Shown: positions 39,924 to 48,757, numbered from the stretch's first letter. The stretch is DNA of 64,000 nt from JAKFDI01 sp044508835 (GCA_044508835.1 JBIQHD010000005.1:62001-126000), one strand, 5' to 3'. Made by a program: numbers and translations. The notes: generated by a model not told the origin, from the sequence alone.

Positions 39924-41015
39924 ATGAAGCGAACCCGCGTGGTGGTGGTGGACGATTCGGCGCTGGTGCGCAGCCTGCTCGGCGAGATCATCAACCGCCA
40001 GCCCGACATGGAATGCATCGGCGCGGCGAGCGACCCGCTGGCCGCGCGCGAGATGATCCGCAACCTCAACCCCGACGTGATCACGCTCGACGTGGAGATG
40101 CCGCGCATGGACGGCATCGACTTCCTGTCCAAGCTGATGCGCCTGCGGCCGATGCCCGTCGTGATGGTCTCCACCCTCACCGAGCGCGGCGCCGAGGTGA
40201 CGATGCGCGCGCTCGAGCTGGGTGCGGTGGACTTCGTCGCCAAGCCGAAGATCGGCATCGCCGACGGCCTGAAGCTGCTGGCGCAGGACATCACCGACAA
40301 GGTGCGCATCGCCTCCAAGGCGCACCTGCGCCGCCTGCCGCCGGCGCGCCTGGACGCCACCGCCACCACGCCGATGCCGCTGAACCCGGCGCCGGCGCTC
40401 GGCATCGGCCACCTCTCGACCGAGAAGATCATCTTCATCGGCGCCTCCACCGGCGGCACCGAGGCGACCAAGGAAGTGCTGATGAACCTGCCGGCCGACA
40501 GCCCGGCCGTGGTGATCACGCAGCACATGCCCCCCGGCTTCACGCGCAGCTACGCGGCGCGGCTGGACGGGCTGTGCCGCATCCGCGTGGCCGAGGCGCG
40601 CGACGGCGAGCGCATCCTGCCCGGCCACGGCTACCTGGCGCCGGGCGGCTTCCACCTGAGCGTGGAGCGCAGCGGCGCGAACTACATCGCCCGCGTGGTC
40701 GCCGGCGAGCCGGTGAACCGGCACATGCCCTCGGTCGAGGTGCTGTTCAAGTCGGCGGCGCGCGTGGTCGGCCCCAACGCCATCGGCCTGATGCTCACCG
40801 GCATGGGCGCCGACGGCGCGCGCGCGATGCGCGAGATGCGCGACGCCGGCAGCTACAACATCGTGCAGGACGAGGCGAGCTGCGTGGTGTTCGGCATGCC
40901 GCGCGAGGCCATCGCCGCGGGCGCGGCGCATGAGGTGCTGCCGCTCACGCAGATCGCGCCGCACCTGATCGAGCGCCTGCGCAGCACCTCGGGCATGGCG
41001 CTGAACCGGGTGTAG
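39924..41015 (+). CDS. cheB: Chemotaxis response regulator / protein-glutamate methylesterase CheB
   Basis: A 363-residue two-domain protein. The receiver has the acid pair in VVVDDSAL and the phospho-Asp in ITLDVEMPRMDG; the esterase has the Ser in GASTGGTEA, His in TQHMPPGFT and Asp in TGMGADGARAM. It reverses CheR methylation after phosphorylation by CheA. A GAGGAG site precedes the ATG. cheA, cheW and cheY are not in this window. Confidence 0.95.
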   Translation: MKRTRVVVVDDSALVRSLLGEIINRQPDMECIGAASDPLAAREMIRNLNPDVITLDVEMPRMDGIDFLSKLMRLRPMPVVMVSTLTERGAEVTMRALELGAVDFVAKPKIGIADGLKLLAQDITDKVRIASKAHLRRLPPARLDATATTPMPLNPAPALGIGHLSTEKIIFIGASTGGTEATKEVLMNLPADSPAVVITQHMPPGFTRSYAARLDGLCRIRVAEARDGERILPGHGYLAPGGFHLSVERSGANYIARVVAGEPVNRHMPSVEVLFKSAARVVGPNAIGLMLTGMGADGARAMREMRDAGSYNIVQDEASCVVFGMPREAIAAGAAHEVLPLTQIAPHLIERLRSTSGMALNRV

Positions 41016-41029
41016 GGCCCGGCCGGCGC

Positions 41030-42283
41030 CTATGCGCCGGGCAGGAACAGCGACTGGAGATCGGAGAGGAAGTCGAAGCCGCGCACCGTCGGGCGCACCT
41101 GCGCCAGGTCTCGCTCGACGAGGCCGCGGCGCCCGGCCTCGGCCAGCGGCCGCTCGATGGCCGACGGCGGCAGGCCGGTGCGCTCGCTGAACTGCTGCAG
41201 CGTGAAGCCCTCGCGCAGGCGCGCGGCGTTGAGCATGAACTCGAAGGGAAGCTGCGCGCGCGGCACCTCCTCGTCCTGCGACACGGCGGCGCCGGCCAGG
41301 GCCTGCGCCATGTACGCCGCCGGGTCGCGGAAGCGGATCTGGCGTACCACGCGGTGCGGATAGCTCAGCTTGCTGTGGGCGCCGGCGCCGATGCCGAGGT
41401 AGTCGCCGAACTGCCAGTAGTTGAGGTTGTGCGCGCAGCGGTGGCCGGTGCGCGCGAAGGCCGAGACCTCGTAGCGGTCGAGCCCGGCGGCGGCCGCCGC
41501 CGCGGTGATCGCGTCGAGCATGTCGAAGGCCGTGTCGTCGTCGGGCAGCGCGGGCGGGTGCTTGGCGAAGAAGGTGTTCGGCTCGACGGTGAGGTGGTAG
41601 ATCGACAGGTGCGGCGGCTCGAAGGCGAGCGCCTGCGCCAGGTCGGCGCGCAGCTCGTCCAGCGTCTGGCCGGGCAGCGCGTACATGAGGTCGAGGTTGA
41701 AGGTGTCGAAGCACGCGCGCGCCTCGTCCACCGCGGCGCGCGCCTGCGCCGCGTCGTGCACGCGGCCGAGCGCGCGCAGCTTGGCGTCGTCGAAGCTCTG
41801 CACGCCGACGGACAGGCGCGTCACGCCGGCCTGCGCATAGCCGCGGAAGCGGTCGCGCTCGAAGGTGCCGGGATTCGCCTCCAGCGTGATCTCGCAGCCG
41901 GGCTCCAGCGGCAGGCGGGCGCGGACGTCGGCCAGCAGGCGGTCGATCGACTCGGGCGAGAACAGGCTGGGCGTGCCACCGCCGATGAAGACGCTGTGGA
42001 TGCGCCGGCCCCAGACGAAGGGCAGCGCCGCTTCGAGGTCGGCGCGCAGGGCGTCGAGGTAGGGCGTCTGCGGCAGCTCGCCGCGTCGTTCGTGGGAATT
42101 GAAGTCGCAGTAGGGGCACTTCTTCAGGCACCACGGCAGGTGCACGTACAGCGACAGCGGCGGCAGCGCGGCCAGCTTCAGCGTGCCGGGGCGAAGGTAG
42201 CGCGCGAGCACCTGGTCGGGCGTTTCCCTCGGCTCGCTGCCCGCCGGCGCGATGCGGATGCCGGGGCGGTCCGCATCAGCCAA
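41030..42283 (-). CDS. hemW: Radical SAM heme chaperone HemW
   Basis: A 417-residue radical SAM protein; the 4Fe-4S cluster ligands are in WCLKKCPYCDF. IGGGTPSLFSPE, RLSVGVQSFDD and HNLNYWQFGDYLGIG are typical of HemW, which carries heme to respiratory proteins, rather than of the coproporphyrinogen oxidase HemN. The first 40 residues (MADADRPGIRIAPAGSEPRE) are a charged extension before SLYVHLPWC. It overlaps the rdgB stop by 8 bases and is convergent with cheB. Confidence 0.93.
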   Translation of the reverse strand: MADADRPGIRIAPAGSEPRETPDQVLARYLRPGTLKLAALPPLSLYVHLPWCLKKCPYCDFNSHERRGELPQTPYLDALRADLEAALPFVWGRRIHSVFIGGGTPSLFSPESIDRLLADVRARLPLEPGCEITLEANPGTFERDRFRGYAQAGVTRLSVGVQSFDDAKLRALGRVHDAAQARAAVDEARACFDTFNLDLMYALPGQTLDELRADLAQALAFEPPHLSIYHLTVEPNTFFAKHPPALPDDDTAFDMLDAITAAAAAAGLDRYEVSAFARTGHRCAHNLNYWQFGDYLGIGAGAHSKLSYPHRVVRQIRFRDPAAYMAQALAGAAVSQDEEVPRAQLPFEFMLNAARLREGFTLQQFSERTGLPPSAIERPLAEAGRRGLVERDLAQVRPTVRGFDFLSDLQSLFLPGA

Positions 42284-42881
42284 GGCGCCACACCTCGCGC
42301 ATCAGCGACAGCATCGTGGCCGCGGCAATGGCGCGGTGGCTGTGGCGGTTCTTCTGCTCCGCGCCCAGCTCGGCCACGCTCGCGTCCAGGCCGGGGATGA
42401 ACAGCAGCGGGTCATAGCCGAAGCCGCCCTCGCCTCTCGGCGCCTCGAGCAGCTCGCCGTGCCAGCGGCCGAAGGCGATCAGCGGCTCCGGATCGTCGGC
42501 GCCGCGCACGGCCACCAGCGCGCTGACGAAGCGCGCGCGCCGATCGGCGACGCCGCGCATCTTCCCGAGCAGCACGCGGTTGTTGTCGGCATCGCTCTTC
42601 GGCTCGCCGAACAGCGTGGCATAGCGCGCCGACAGCACGCCCGGCGCACCGCCGAGCGCATCGACGCACAGCCCGGAATCGTCCGCGATGGCAGCCCCGC
42701 CGGCGTGCTGCGCCGCATGCCGCGCCTTGGCCAGCGCGTTCTCCACGAAAGTGACGTGCGGCTCCTCGGCTTCGGCGATCCCGAGCGAGCCCTGCGCCAG
42801 CAGTTCCAGGCCCAGCGGCGCGAACAAGGCCTGAAGCTCGCCGAGCTTCTTGGCGTTGTTCGACGCCAGCACCAGCCTCAT
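42276..42881 (-). CDS. rdgB: dITP/XTP pyrophosphatase (RdgB/HAM1)
   Basis: A 201-residue house-cleaning enzyme that hydrolyses non-canonical purine triphosphates. Conserved blocks are LASNNAKKLGELQALF at the start, TFVENALAKARHA, ADDSGLCVDALGG and GFGYDPLLFIPG. The start overlaps the rph stop by one base (TGATG). The order rph-rdgB-hemW on one strand is standard for the order. Confidence 0.95.
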   Translation of the reverse strand: MRLVLASNNAKKLGELQALFAPLGLELLAQGSLGIAEAEEPHVTFVENALAKARHAAQHAGGAAIADDSGLCVDALGGAPGVLSARYATLFGEPKSDADNNRVLLGKMRGVADRRARFVSALVAVRGADDPEPLIAFGRWHGELLEAPRGEGGFGYDPLLFIPGLDASVAELGAEQKNRHSHRAIAAATMLSLMREVWRLG

Positions 42882-43609
42882 CAGGCCAGGCCCAGCGCGC
42901 GGCGCTGCGCCGCGATCAGCTCGCGGATGCCCTTGTCGGCCAGGCCCAGCAGCAGGTCCATCTCGGCGCGCGTGAAGGCGGCGCCCTCGGCCGTGCCCTG
43001 CACCTCGACGAAGCCGCCGGCGTCGGTCATCACCACGTTCATGTCGGTGTCGCAGGCCGAGTCTTCCACGTATTCGAGGTCGAGCAGCGGCGTCGCCTCG
43101 ACGATGCCCACCGACACCGCCGCCACGGCCCCCATGATGGGCGACTGCGCCAGCCGCCCCTGCGCGAGCAGCCACGCCACCGCGTCGTGCGCCGCCACGT
43201 AGGCGCCGGTGATGGCCGCGGTGCGCGTGCCGCCGTCGGCCTGGATCACGTCGCAGTCGAGCGAGATGGTGCGCTCGCCCAGCGCCGCCATGTCGAACAC
43301 GCTGCGCAGCGAGCGGCCGATCAGGCGCTGGATCTCCTGCGTGCGCCCGCTCTGCTTGCCCTTGGCCGCCTCGCGGTCGCTGCGGGTGTGGGTGGCGCGC
43401 GGCAGCATGCCGTACTCGGCCGTCACCCAGCCCTGGCCGCTGCCGCGCTTGAAGGGCGGCACCTTCTCTTCCACCGAGGCGGTGCACAGCACCCTGGTGT
43501 CGCCGAACTCGACCAGCACCGAGCCTTCGGCATGGCGGGTGTAGCGGCGCGTGAGAGTCACGGGGCGCAGGGCGTCGGCGGCACGGCCGAGCGGACGTTG
43601 GTAGCTCAT
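42881..43609 (-). CDS. rph: Ribonuclease PH
   Basis: A 242-residue phosphorolytic 3' exoribonuclease that trims tRNA precursors. Motifs are RYTRHAEGSVLVEFGDTRV, PRATHTRSDREAAKGKQSGR (phosphate binding), DCDVIQADGGTRTAAITGA and DMNVVMTDAGGFVEVQGTAE. Length is normal and the C-terminus is complete, unlike the frameshifted copy of some E. coli strains. Confidence 0.96.
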   Translation of the reverse strand: MSYQRPLGRAADALRPVTLTRRYTRHAEGSVLVEFGDTRVLCTASVEEKVPPFKRGSGQGWVTAEYGMLPRATHTRSDREAAKGKQSGRTQEIQRLIGRSLRSVFDMAALGERTISLDCDVIQADGGTRTAAITGAYVAAHDAVAWLLAQGRLAQSPIMGAVAAVSVGIVEATPLLDLEYVEDSACDTDMNVVMTDAGGFVEVQGTAEGAAFTRAEMDLLLGLADKGIRELIAAQRRALGLA

Positions 43610-43662
43610 GGAAAACCTCTCGTTGATGGAGCGCGGGCGCGGCGGCCCGGCGCCTGCGAAGC

Positions 43663-44577
43663 TCAGCCCTTCTTCTGCGAAGAGCGTCGGATGGCTTCGT
43701 TGATTTCCTTGATCGAGCGTTCGATCTCGGCGTCGTCGAGCTCGTCGGGCACTTCCTGGCCGAGCACGCTGGCCTGGATTGTCGAGGCGAACACCTCGTC
43801 GCCCAGGGTGTCGGTGGAAATGCCGGCGGTGCTGTCGCTGTCTTCGGCGGATTCCCACTCCATCGCCAGCACCGAGACGTTGTCGCTCTTCGGCCCGCCG
43901 TTGCGCAGCGCCTGCTCGACGAGCTCGGGCACGGCGTCGGAGATGGCGTTCCTCGACAGCTGCTCGGTGATCTCGGCGTCGCTCACGCTGCCCCACAGGC
44001 CGTCGGAGCACAGCAGCAGGCGGTCGCCGCCCTGCATCAGCAGTGGGCCGACGGTGTCGACCACCGGCTTGCCGGGGCTGCCCAGGCAGGTGAACAGCAC
44101 GTTGCGGTTGAAGCGCTCGCCCATGGGCACGACCTGGCTGAGCGTTTCCTGCAGCTCGGAATAGGAATGGTCGCGCGTGCGGGCGATGAGCTTGTCGCCG
44201 CGCACCATGTACAGCCGCGAGTCGCCGCAATGCGCCCAGTAGGCCGCGTTGCCCTGCAGCACGCAGGCGACGACCGTGGTGCGCGGCGTGTCGATCAGCG
44301 ACTTCTGCGTCGCGTAGCGCAGCAGCTGGTGGTGGCCCGCGATGATCGCCTCGTGGAGGAAGCGCAGCGGGTCGTTCAGCGTCGGCTTGGCGTCGCGCTG
44401 GAACAGCGCGGCGAGCGTCTGCAGCGCCAGCTGCGACGCGACCTCGCCTTCGGGGTGGCCGCCCATGCCGTCGGCCAGGGCGAAGAGCCCGGCGTCCCGC
44501 GTGTAGCAGTAGCCCATGCGGTCTTCGTTCTTTTCGCGGCCGCCCTTGCGGCTCACCTGATACACCGAGAAGCGCAT
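43663..44577 (-). CDS. PP2C-family Ser/Thr protein phosphatase
   Basis: A 304-residue metal-dependent phosphatase with GREKNEDR, ADGMGGHPEGEVAS, CGDSRLYMVR and PKSDNVSVL holding the metal-binding aspartates. A C-terminal tail of about 55 residues rich in Asp/Glu/Ser follows the catalytic core. It starts 19 bases after the stop of a eukaryotic-type kinase gene, forming a kinase/phosphatase pair. No type VI secretion or other target genes are adjacent. Confidence 0.9.
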   Translation of the reverse strand: MRFSVYQVSRKGGREKNEDRMGYCYTRDAGLFALADGMGGHPEGEVASQLALQTLAALFQRDAKPTLNDPLRFLHEAIIAGHHQLLRYATQKSLIDTPRTTVVACVLQGNAAYWAHCGDSRLYMVRGDKLIARTRDHSYSELQETLSQVVPMGERFNRNVLFTCLGSPGKPVVDTVGPLLMQGGDRLLLCSDGLWGSVSDAEITEQLSRNAISDAVPELVEQALRNGGPKSDNVSVLAMEWESAEDSDSTAGISTDTLGDEVFASTIQASVLGQEVPDELDDAEIERSIKEINEAIRRSSQKKG

Positions 44578-44596
44578 GGAAGTCAGGCGAAAAGGC

Positions 44597-45565
44597 TCAA
44601 GCCTTGGCGCCGGCGGTCAGGTTTTCGAGTTGCAGCTTCAGGCGTTCGCTGAAGCTGAGCTTGGTGTAGCGGCGCTCGGTCTCGCGCGCCAGCTCCTTCT
44701 GCAGCGCGAACACGCTTTGCGGGCGCGACAGCGGATCGAGCGACATGCACCATTCGGTGACTTCGATCAGGTTGTCGGAGTAGACGTTCCGCAGGCGCGA
44801 CAGGCTCAGCGCCAGGCGGTCCTTCTCGATGCGCTGCGGCGCGTCGTTGGGCGGATAGCCCTGCATGCAGGCATAGATGCACGCGCCGATGGCGTAGATG
44901 TCGGTCCAGGGGCCCAGCGTGCCGTCGCGGCGGTACATCTCGGGCGCGGCGAAGCCGGGCGTGTACATCGGGCGGATGAAGTTGCCTTCCTTGGAGAGCA
45001 CCTCGCGCGCCGCGCCGAAGTCCAGCAGCACCGCCTTGTTCTCGTTGGTGATGAAGATGTTCGCCGGCTTGATGTCCAGGTGCAGCATCTTGTGCTGGTG
45101 CACGATGCGCAGGCCGCGCAGGATCTCGTCGAAGAGGCTGCGGATGGTCGACTCGCGGAACACCTTGTCGCGCTTCAGGTCGCGCGCGGTGACGATGAAA
45201 TCCTGCAGCGTGTCGCCCTGCAGGTAGTTCATCACCATGTAGACGGTCTCGTTCTCGCGGAAGAAGTTCAGCACCGAGACCACGCTCGGGTGCGAGATCT
45301 GCGCGAGCGAGCGCCCTTCCTCGAAGAAGCTCTTCAGGCCCAGGCGGTACAGCGGCTGCTTCTCGGGCTTGACGCGCGGCGTCAGCTCGCCTTGCGAGCG
45401 CTCGGCGAGCGACGACGGCAGGTACTCCTTGAGCGCCACGAGATGCCGGTCGGCGTCCTCGGCGAGGTAGACCACGCCGAATCCGCCCGCCGCCAGCTTC
45501 TTGATGACCTGATACCCGCCCACCACGGTGCCCGAGGGCAGCGGAGCAGGTTTCGGCTTTGACAT
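44597..45565 (-). CDS. Eukaryotic-like Ser/Thr protein kinase
   Basis: A 322-residue soluble kinase. The glycine loop is LAAGGFGVVYLAED, the lysine is in VALKEYLP, the catalytic loop is HLDIKPANIF, and the metal-binding motif is LLDFGAARE. The HRD arginine is leucine (HLD), as in a Burkholderiales group with VALKEYLP; all catalytic residues are present, so it should be active without RD-type loop control. No membrane span or sensor domain. It is divergent from yicC with only 29 bases between the starts. Confidence 0.9.
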   Translation of the reverse strand: MSKPKPAPLPSGTVVGGYQVIKKLAAGGFGVVYLAEDADRHLVALKEYLPSSLAERSQGELTPRVKPEKQPLYRLGLKSFFEEGRSLAQISHPSVVSVLNFFRENETVYMVMNYLQGDTLQDFIVTARDLKRDKVFRESTIRSLFDEILRGLRIVHQHKMLHLDIKPANIFITNENKAVLLDFGAAREVLSKEGNFIRPMYTPGFAAPEMYRRDGTLGPWTDIYAIGACIYACMQGYPPNDAPQRIEKDRLALSLSRLRNVYSDNLIEVTEWCMSLDPLSRPQSVFALQKELARETERRYTKLSFSERLKLQLENLTAGAKA

Positions 45566-45594
45566 AATCGAGTTTTGCTTGGGCGAAAAGCTGC

Positions 45595-46524
45595 ATGGCA
45601 GTCTACAGCATGACCGGTTACGCCAGCGCCTCCGCGGGCGCCGGCAATGCCTCGGAAACCGGCACTAATGCCGACGGCCAAACCGCCCGCGGCGCCGCCC
45701 TCAACGTCGAGCTGCGCTCCGTCAACAGCCGCTTTCTCGACCTCGCCTTCCGCCTGCCCGACGAGCTGCGCGCGCTCGAACCGGCGCTGCGCGACCTGCT
45801 CGCCGGCGCGTTCCGCCGCGGCAAGATCGAGCTGCGCCTGGCCGCGCGCGCCGAGTCCGACAACGCCTGGCCGCAGCCGCTGCCGGAGCAGCTCGGGCGC
45901 CTCAACCAGCTCGAGGGCACGGTGCGCAGCTGGCTGCCGAACGCCCAGCCGCTGTCGGTGCACGAGGTGCTGCAGTGGTGCAAGGGCGGCGCCCCGGCCG
46001 AACGGCTCGACGAGCCCGCGCTCGACGCCGCGAAGCAGGCGATCGCCGGCCTGAAGAAGGCCCGCGCCCGCGAAGGCGAACGCCTCGCCGCCGTGCTGAT
46101 GGAGCGCGTGGCGCGGCTGCGCGCGCTGGCCGCCGAGGCCGAGCCGCTGGTGCCGGCCGTCGTGGCGCGCCAGCAGCAGAAGTTCCTGGAGCGCTGGCAG
46201 GAAGCGCTGGCCGCCAGCAACGCCGCGCAGACCGTCTCGCCCGAGGCCTTGCAGGAGCGCGCCATCAACGAGGCAGCCGCCTACGCCATCCGCATCGACG
46301 TGGCCGAGGAGCTGGCCCGCCTGCGCGCCCACCTCGACGAGATCGCCCGCCTGCTCAAGGCCGGCGGCGAAGTGGGCAAGCGGCTCGACTTCCTGATCCA
46401 GGAACTGCTGCGCGAGGCCAACACGCTCGGCTCCAAGGCCTCGACGATCGAGCTGACCAACGTGTCGGTCGAGATGAAGGTAGCGATCGAGCAGATGCGC
46501 GAGCAGGTGCAGAACATCGAGTAA
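45595..46524 (+). CDS. yicC: YicC family endoribonuclease-like protein
   Basis: A 309-residue member of the YicC/YloC family, of which some members cut RNA. The start YSMTGYASAS, NVELRSVNSRFLDLAFRLP, and the end KVAIEQMREQVQNIE with LIQELLREANTLGSKA are diagnostic. An insertion of about 25 residues (SAGAGNASETGTNADGQTAR) lies after the first strand. A TTGACATAAT stretch just upstream may contain the promoter. Confidence 0.92.
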   Translation: MAVYSMTGYASASAGAGNASETGTNADGQTARGAALNVELRSVNSRFLDLAFRLPDELRALEPALRDLLAGAFRRGKIELRLAARAESDNAWPQPLPEQLGRLNQLEGTVRSWLPNAQPLSVHEVLQWCKGGAPAERLDEPALDAAKQAIAGLKKARAREGERLAAVLMERVARLRALAAEAEPLVPAVVARQQQKFLERWQEALAASNAAQTVSPEALQERAINEAAAYAIRIDVAEELARLRAHLDEIARLLKAGGEVGKRLDFLIQELLREANTLGSKASTIELTNVSVEMKVAIEQMREQVQNIE

Positions 46525-46568
46525 GCCCCGCCCCGGCGCTTGCCGCCATCCCCGAAGGGGTCTCGGTT

Positions 46569-46597
46569 TTGACAAGGCCGGGCGCGCTCACTACCCT
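46569..46597 (+). promoter_or_regulatory. Sigma-70 promoter of the hemerythrin-sdhCDB unit
   Basis: TTGACA (46569-46574), 17-base spacer, TACCCT (46592-46597). The -35 is perfect and the spacing ideal; the -10 keeps the TA and final T. A small CCCC/GGGG hairpin upstream may end yicC transcription. Confidence 0.5.
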
Positions 46598-46652
46598 GCC
46601 CGGGCGACGCCGCCGGCCGCTCGCCGGCGCCCGCCATGCCTAGGGAGTGGCC

Positions 46653-47219
46653 GTGCAACGCCTCGTGAACAAGCTGCTCGACGAACACCGCGACCTGTAC
46701 CGGCTCGTGGCCCTGCTGGAACGCCAGCCGTCGCTCGATGCCGATTCGCTGGCGCCCAACATCGGGCTCATCGTGGATGCGCTGTTCTATCTCACGCGCT
46801 TTCCCGACGTGACGCACCACCCGCTCGAAGACCGCATCACCGAGCGGCTGCTGCGCAAGAACGCGCTCGGGCGCGACATCGGCGATGAGATCGAGGCGCA
46901 GCATGAGCGCATCGCGCGCCAGGGGACGGCGCTGCTGCGCGACCTGGAGGGCGCGCTGCGGGCCGAGTCGATGTCGCCCGGGCTGGTCGCGGCCAACACG
47001 CGGCTGTATGCCGAGCGCCTGCGCCACAACATGGCGTTCGAGGAGCTGACGCTCTTCCCCGCGGCCCTGCGCCACCTGGACGCCGATGACCGGCGCGCGC
47101 TCGAGCCGTCGATGCGCGATGCGCCGCCCGATCCGCTGTTCCGCCCGCAGGTCGAGGCCCGCTTCGCCGACCTGCACCGCGCCATCGCGGCCGAGGCCGG
47201 CTGCGACTGCGCGCACTGA
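46653..47219 (+). CDS. Hemerythrin-domain protein
   Basis: A 188-residue protein of the HHE/hemerythrin cation-binding family, expected to form a four-helix bundle with a diiron site that binds oxygen or nitric oxide. Candidate ligands are His in DEHRDLYR, HHPLEDR, AQHERIARQ and the HNMAFEELTLFP block. A GTG at 46653 was taken as start because AGGGA lies six bases before it; a GTG at 46647 would abut the ribosome site. The gene is 12 bases upstream of sdhC and appears to be the first of a hemerythrin-sdhC-sdhD-sdhB transcript. Confidence 0.8.
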   Translation: MQRLVNKLLDEHRDLYRLVALLERQPSLDADSLAPNIGLIVDALFYLTRFPDVTHHPLEDRITERLLRKNALGRDIGDEIEAQHERIARQGTALLRDLEGALRAESMSPGLVAANTRLYAERLRHNMAFEELTLFPAALRHLDADDRRALEPSMRDAPPDPLFRPQVEARFADLHRAIAAEAGCDCAH

Positions 47220-47231
47220 AGGGGCCGCGCC

Positions 47232-47630
47232 ATGCACCCGGCAACGCCTGCAAGCGGCAAGCCGGCACCGCGCTTCCTGGCGCTGTGGGAGATCCGCTTT
47301 CCGGTCGGCGCCATCGCGTCGATCGGCCACCGCCTCTCCGGCCTGGCGCTGCTGGCGGCCCTGCCCGCGCTGGCCCTCGCGCTCGATCGCTCGCTGCAGG
47401 GCCCGGCCGGCTACGACGGGCTGATGGCCGACCTGCATTCGCCCTGGATGGCGCCGGTGGTGTTCGTCCTGGCCTGGGCCGGCGCCCATCACCTGCTGGC
47501 CGGGATCCGCCATCTGCTGATGGACGTGGGCCTCGGCTGGCGCCTGCCGATCGCGCGGCGCAGCGCCCGGGCCGCGCTCGTGGCGGCGCCGCTGGCCGCG
47601 CTCGCGCTGACGGCCGGGTGGTTCGCATGA
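47232..47630 (+). CDS. sdhC: Succinate dehydrogenase cytochrome b556 subunit
   Basis: A 132-residue protein with three membrane spans. The quinone-site Ser and Arg are in SIGHRLSG near residue 31 and the heme ligand His is in HHLLAGIRHLLMDVG near residue 90, so all functional residues are kept. It anchors the SDH complex in the inner membrane. The stop overlaps the sdhD start by four bases. Confidence 0.88.
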   Translation: MHPATPASGKPAPRFLALWEIRFPVGAIASIGHRLSGLALLAALPALALALDRSLQGPAGYDGLMADLHSPWMAPVVFVLAWAGAHHLLAGIRHLLMDVGLGWRLPIARRSARAALVAAPLAALALTAGWFA

Positions 47631-47968
47631 GGCTGTTCGCCGGCCAGTCCGCCTGGGTGCTGCAGCGCCTGAGCGCGCTGGTGTTGCTGGTGCTTCTCGT
47701 GATCGGCACGGTGGCGCTGCGCTCGGGCGCGCCGGGCTTCGCGGGCTGGCATGGGCTGGCCACCTCGCGGCACGGGGCGGTGCTGATCGTCGTCGGCTTC
47801 GCCGCGCTGTGCCTGCACGGCTGGATCGGCGCGCGCGACGTGGTGCTCGACTACGTGCATGCGCCGAAGGCGCGGCTGCTGTTGCTCGGCCTGGTCGGCA
47901 CGCTGCTCGCCGGCGTGCTCGTGCGCGTGATCCTGACGCTGGCATCCGCCATCGCCGCGGGCGCCTGA
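47627..47968 (+). CDS. sdhD: Succinate dehydrogenase hydrophobic membrane anchor subunit
   Basis: A 113-residue three-span protein. The second heme ligand His is in LHGWIGARDVVLDY, which also carries the Asp-Tyr pair of the quinone site. It starts on an ATGA overlap with sdhC. In normal operons sdhA (about 590 codons) would follow; here sdhB starts only 17 bases after this stop codon. Confidence 0.85.
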   Translation: MRLFAGQSAWVLQRLSALVLLVLLVIGTVALRSGAPGFAGWHGLATSRHGAVLIVVGFAALCLHGWIGARDVVLDYVHAPKARLLLLGLVGTLLAGVLVRVILTLASAIAAGA

Positions 47969-47985
47969 TCACGAAGGGCGCCGCC

Positions 47986-48681
47986 ATGAAGTTCCGCATC
48001 TACCGTTTCGACCCCGACGCGGACGCGCGCCCGCGCATGCAGGACTACGAGCACACGCCCGGCCACGGCGAGCACATGCTCCTGGACGCGCTGCTGCAGC
48101 TCAAGCGCATCGACCCGAGCCTGTCGTTCCGCCGTTCGTGCCGCGAAGGCGTGTGCGGCTCCGACGCGATGAACATCAACGGCCGCAACGGCCTGGCCTG
48201 CATCCAGCCGCTGAAGTCGCTGAAGGAGCCGGTGGTGCTCAAGCCGCTGCCCGGCTTTCCGGTGCTGCGCGACCTCATCGTGGACATGACGCAGTTCTTC
48301 GCCCACTACCACGCCATCAAGCCGTACCTCATCAACGACGAGCCGCCGCCCGAGCGCGAGCGGCTGCAGTCGCCCGAACAGCGCGAACGGCTCGACGGCC
48401 TGTACGAATGCATCCTGTGCGCCTGCTGCAGCGGGTTCTGCCCGTCGTACTGGTGGAACCCGGACAAGTTCATCGGCCCGGCCGGGCTGCTGCAGGCCTA
48501 TCGCTTCGTGGCCGACACACGCGACCAGGCCACCGCCGAACGCCTGTCGTTCCTCGACGACGTCTACCGGCTGTACCGCTGCCGCACCATCATGAACTGC
48601 ACCGAGGTCTGCCCGAAGGGGCTGAGCCCGTCGCACGCCATCGAGCAGATCCGCTCGGCGATGGTGCGCAGTTCGTCATAG
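47986..48681 (+). CDS. sdhB: Succinate dehydrogenase iron-sulfur subunit
   Basis: A 231-residue protein carrying the three clusters: 2Fe-2S ligands in SCREGVCGSDAMNINGRNG (with Asp at the third position, as in E. coli) plus the Cys in LACIQ; 4Fe-4S and 3Fe-4S ligands in ECILCACCSGFCPSYWW and the RCRTIMNCTEVCPKG block. It passes electrons from SdhA to quinone. The GAAGGG site precedes the ATG. The absence of sdhA between sdhD and sdhB is unusual; no sdhE or gltA follows, and gmk comes next. Confidence 0.92.
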   Translation: MKFRIYRFDPDADARPRMQDYEHTPGHGEHMLLDALLQLKRIDPSLSFRRSCREGVCGSDAMNINGRNGLACIQPLKSLKEPVVLKPLPGFPVLRDLIVDMTQFFAHYHAIKPYLINDEPPPERERLQSPEQRERLDGLYECILCACCSGFCPSYWWNPDKFIGPAGLLQAYRFVADTRDQATAERLSFLDDVYRLYRCRTIMNCTEVCPKGLSPSHAIEQIRSAMVRSSS

Positions 48682-48757
48682 GGCCGCCGCCGGGCGCGCG
48701 GCGCCGCCCCGGTAAGATCGCGGACCGACGCGCGGCCACGACCTCCCGAGACACTGC

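Noticed and set aside
41023..41040. CCGGCGC/GCGCCGG hairpin between cheB and hemW as a terminator
   Set aside because: No T-run on either strand, and part of it is hemW coding sequence; such stems are frequent by chance at this GC content.
45050..45110. Idea that the Ser/Thr kinase is a pseudokinase because HRD is HLD
   Set aside because: The catalytic Asp, the ATP-binding Lys and DFG are all present; only the regulatory Arg is changed, as in relatives.
48139..48215. SdhB 2Fe-2S motif with Asp replacing a Cys (CGSD)
   Set aside because: E. coli SdhB has Asp at the same place, so this is not a defect.
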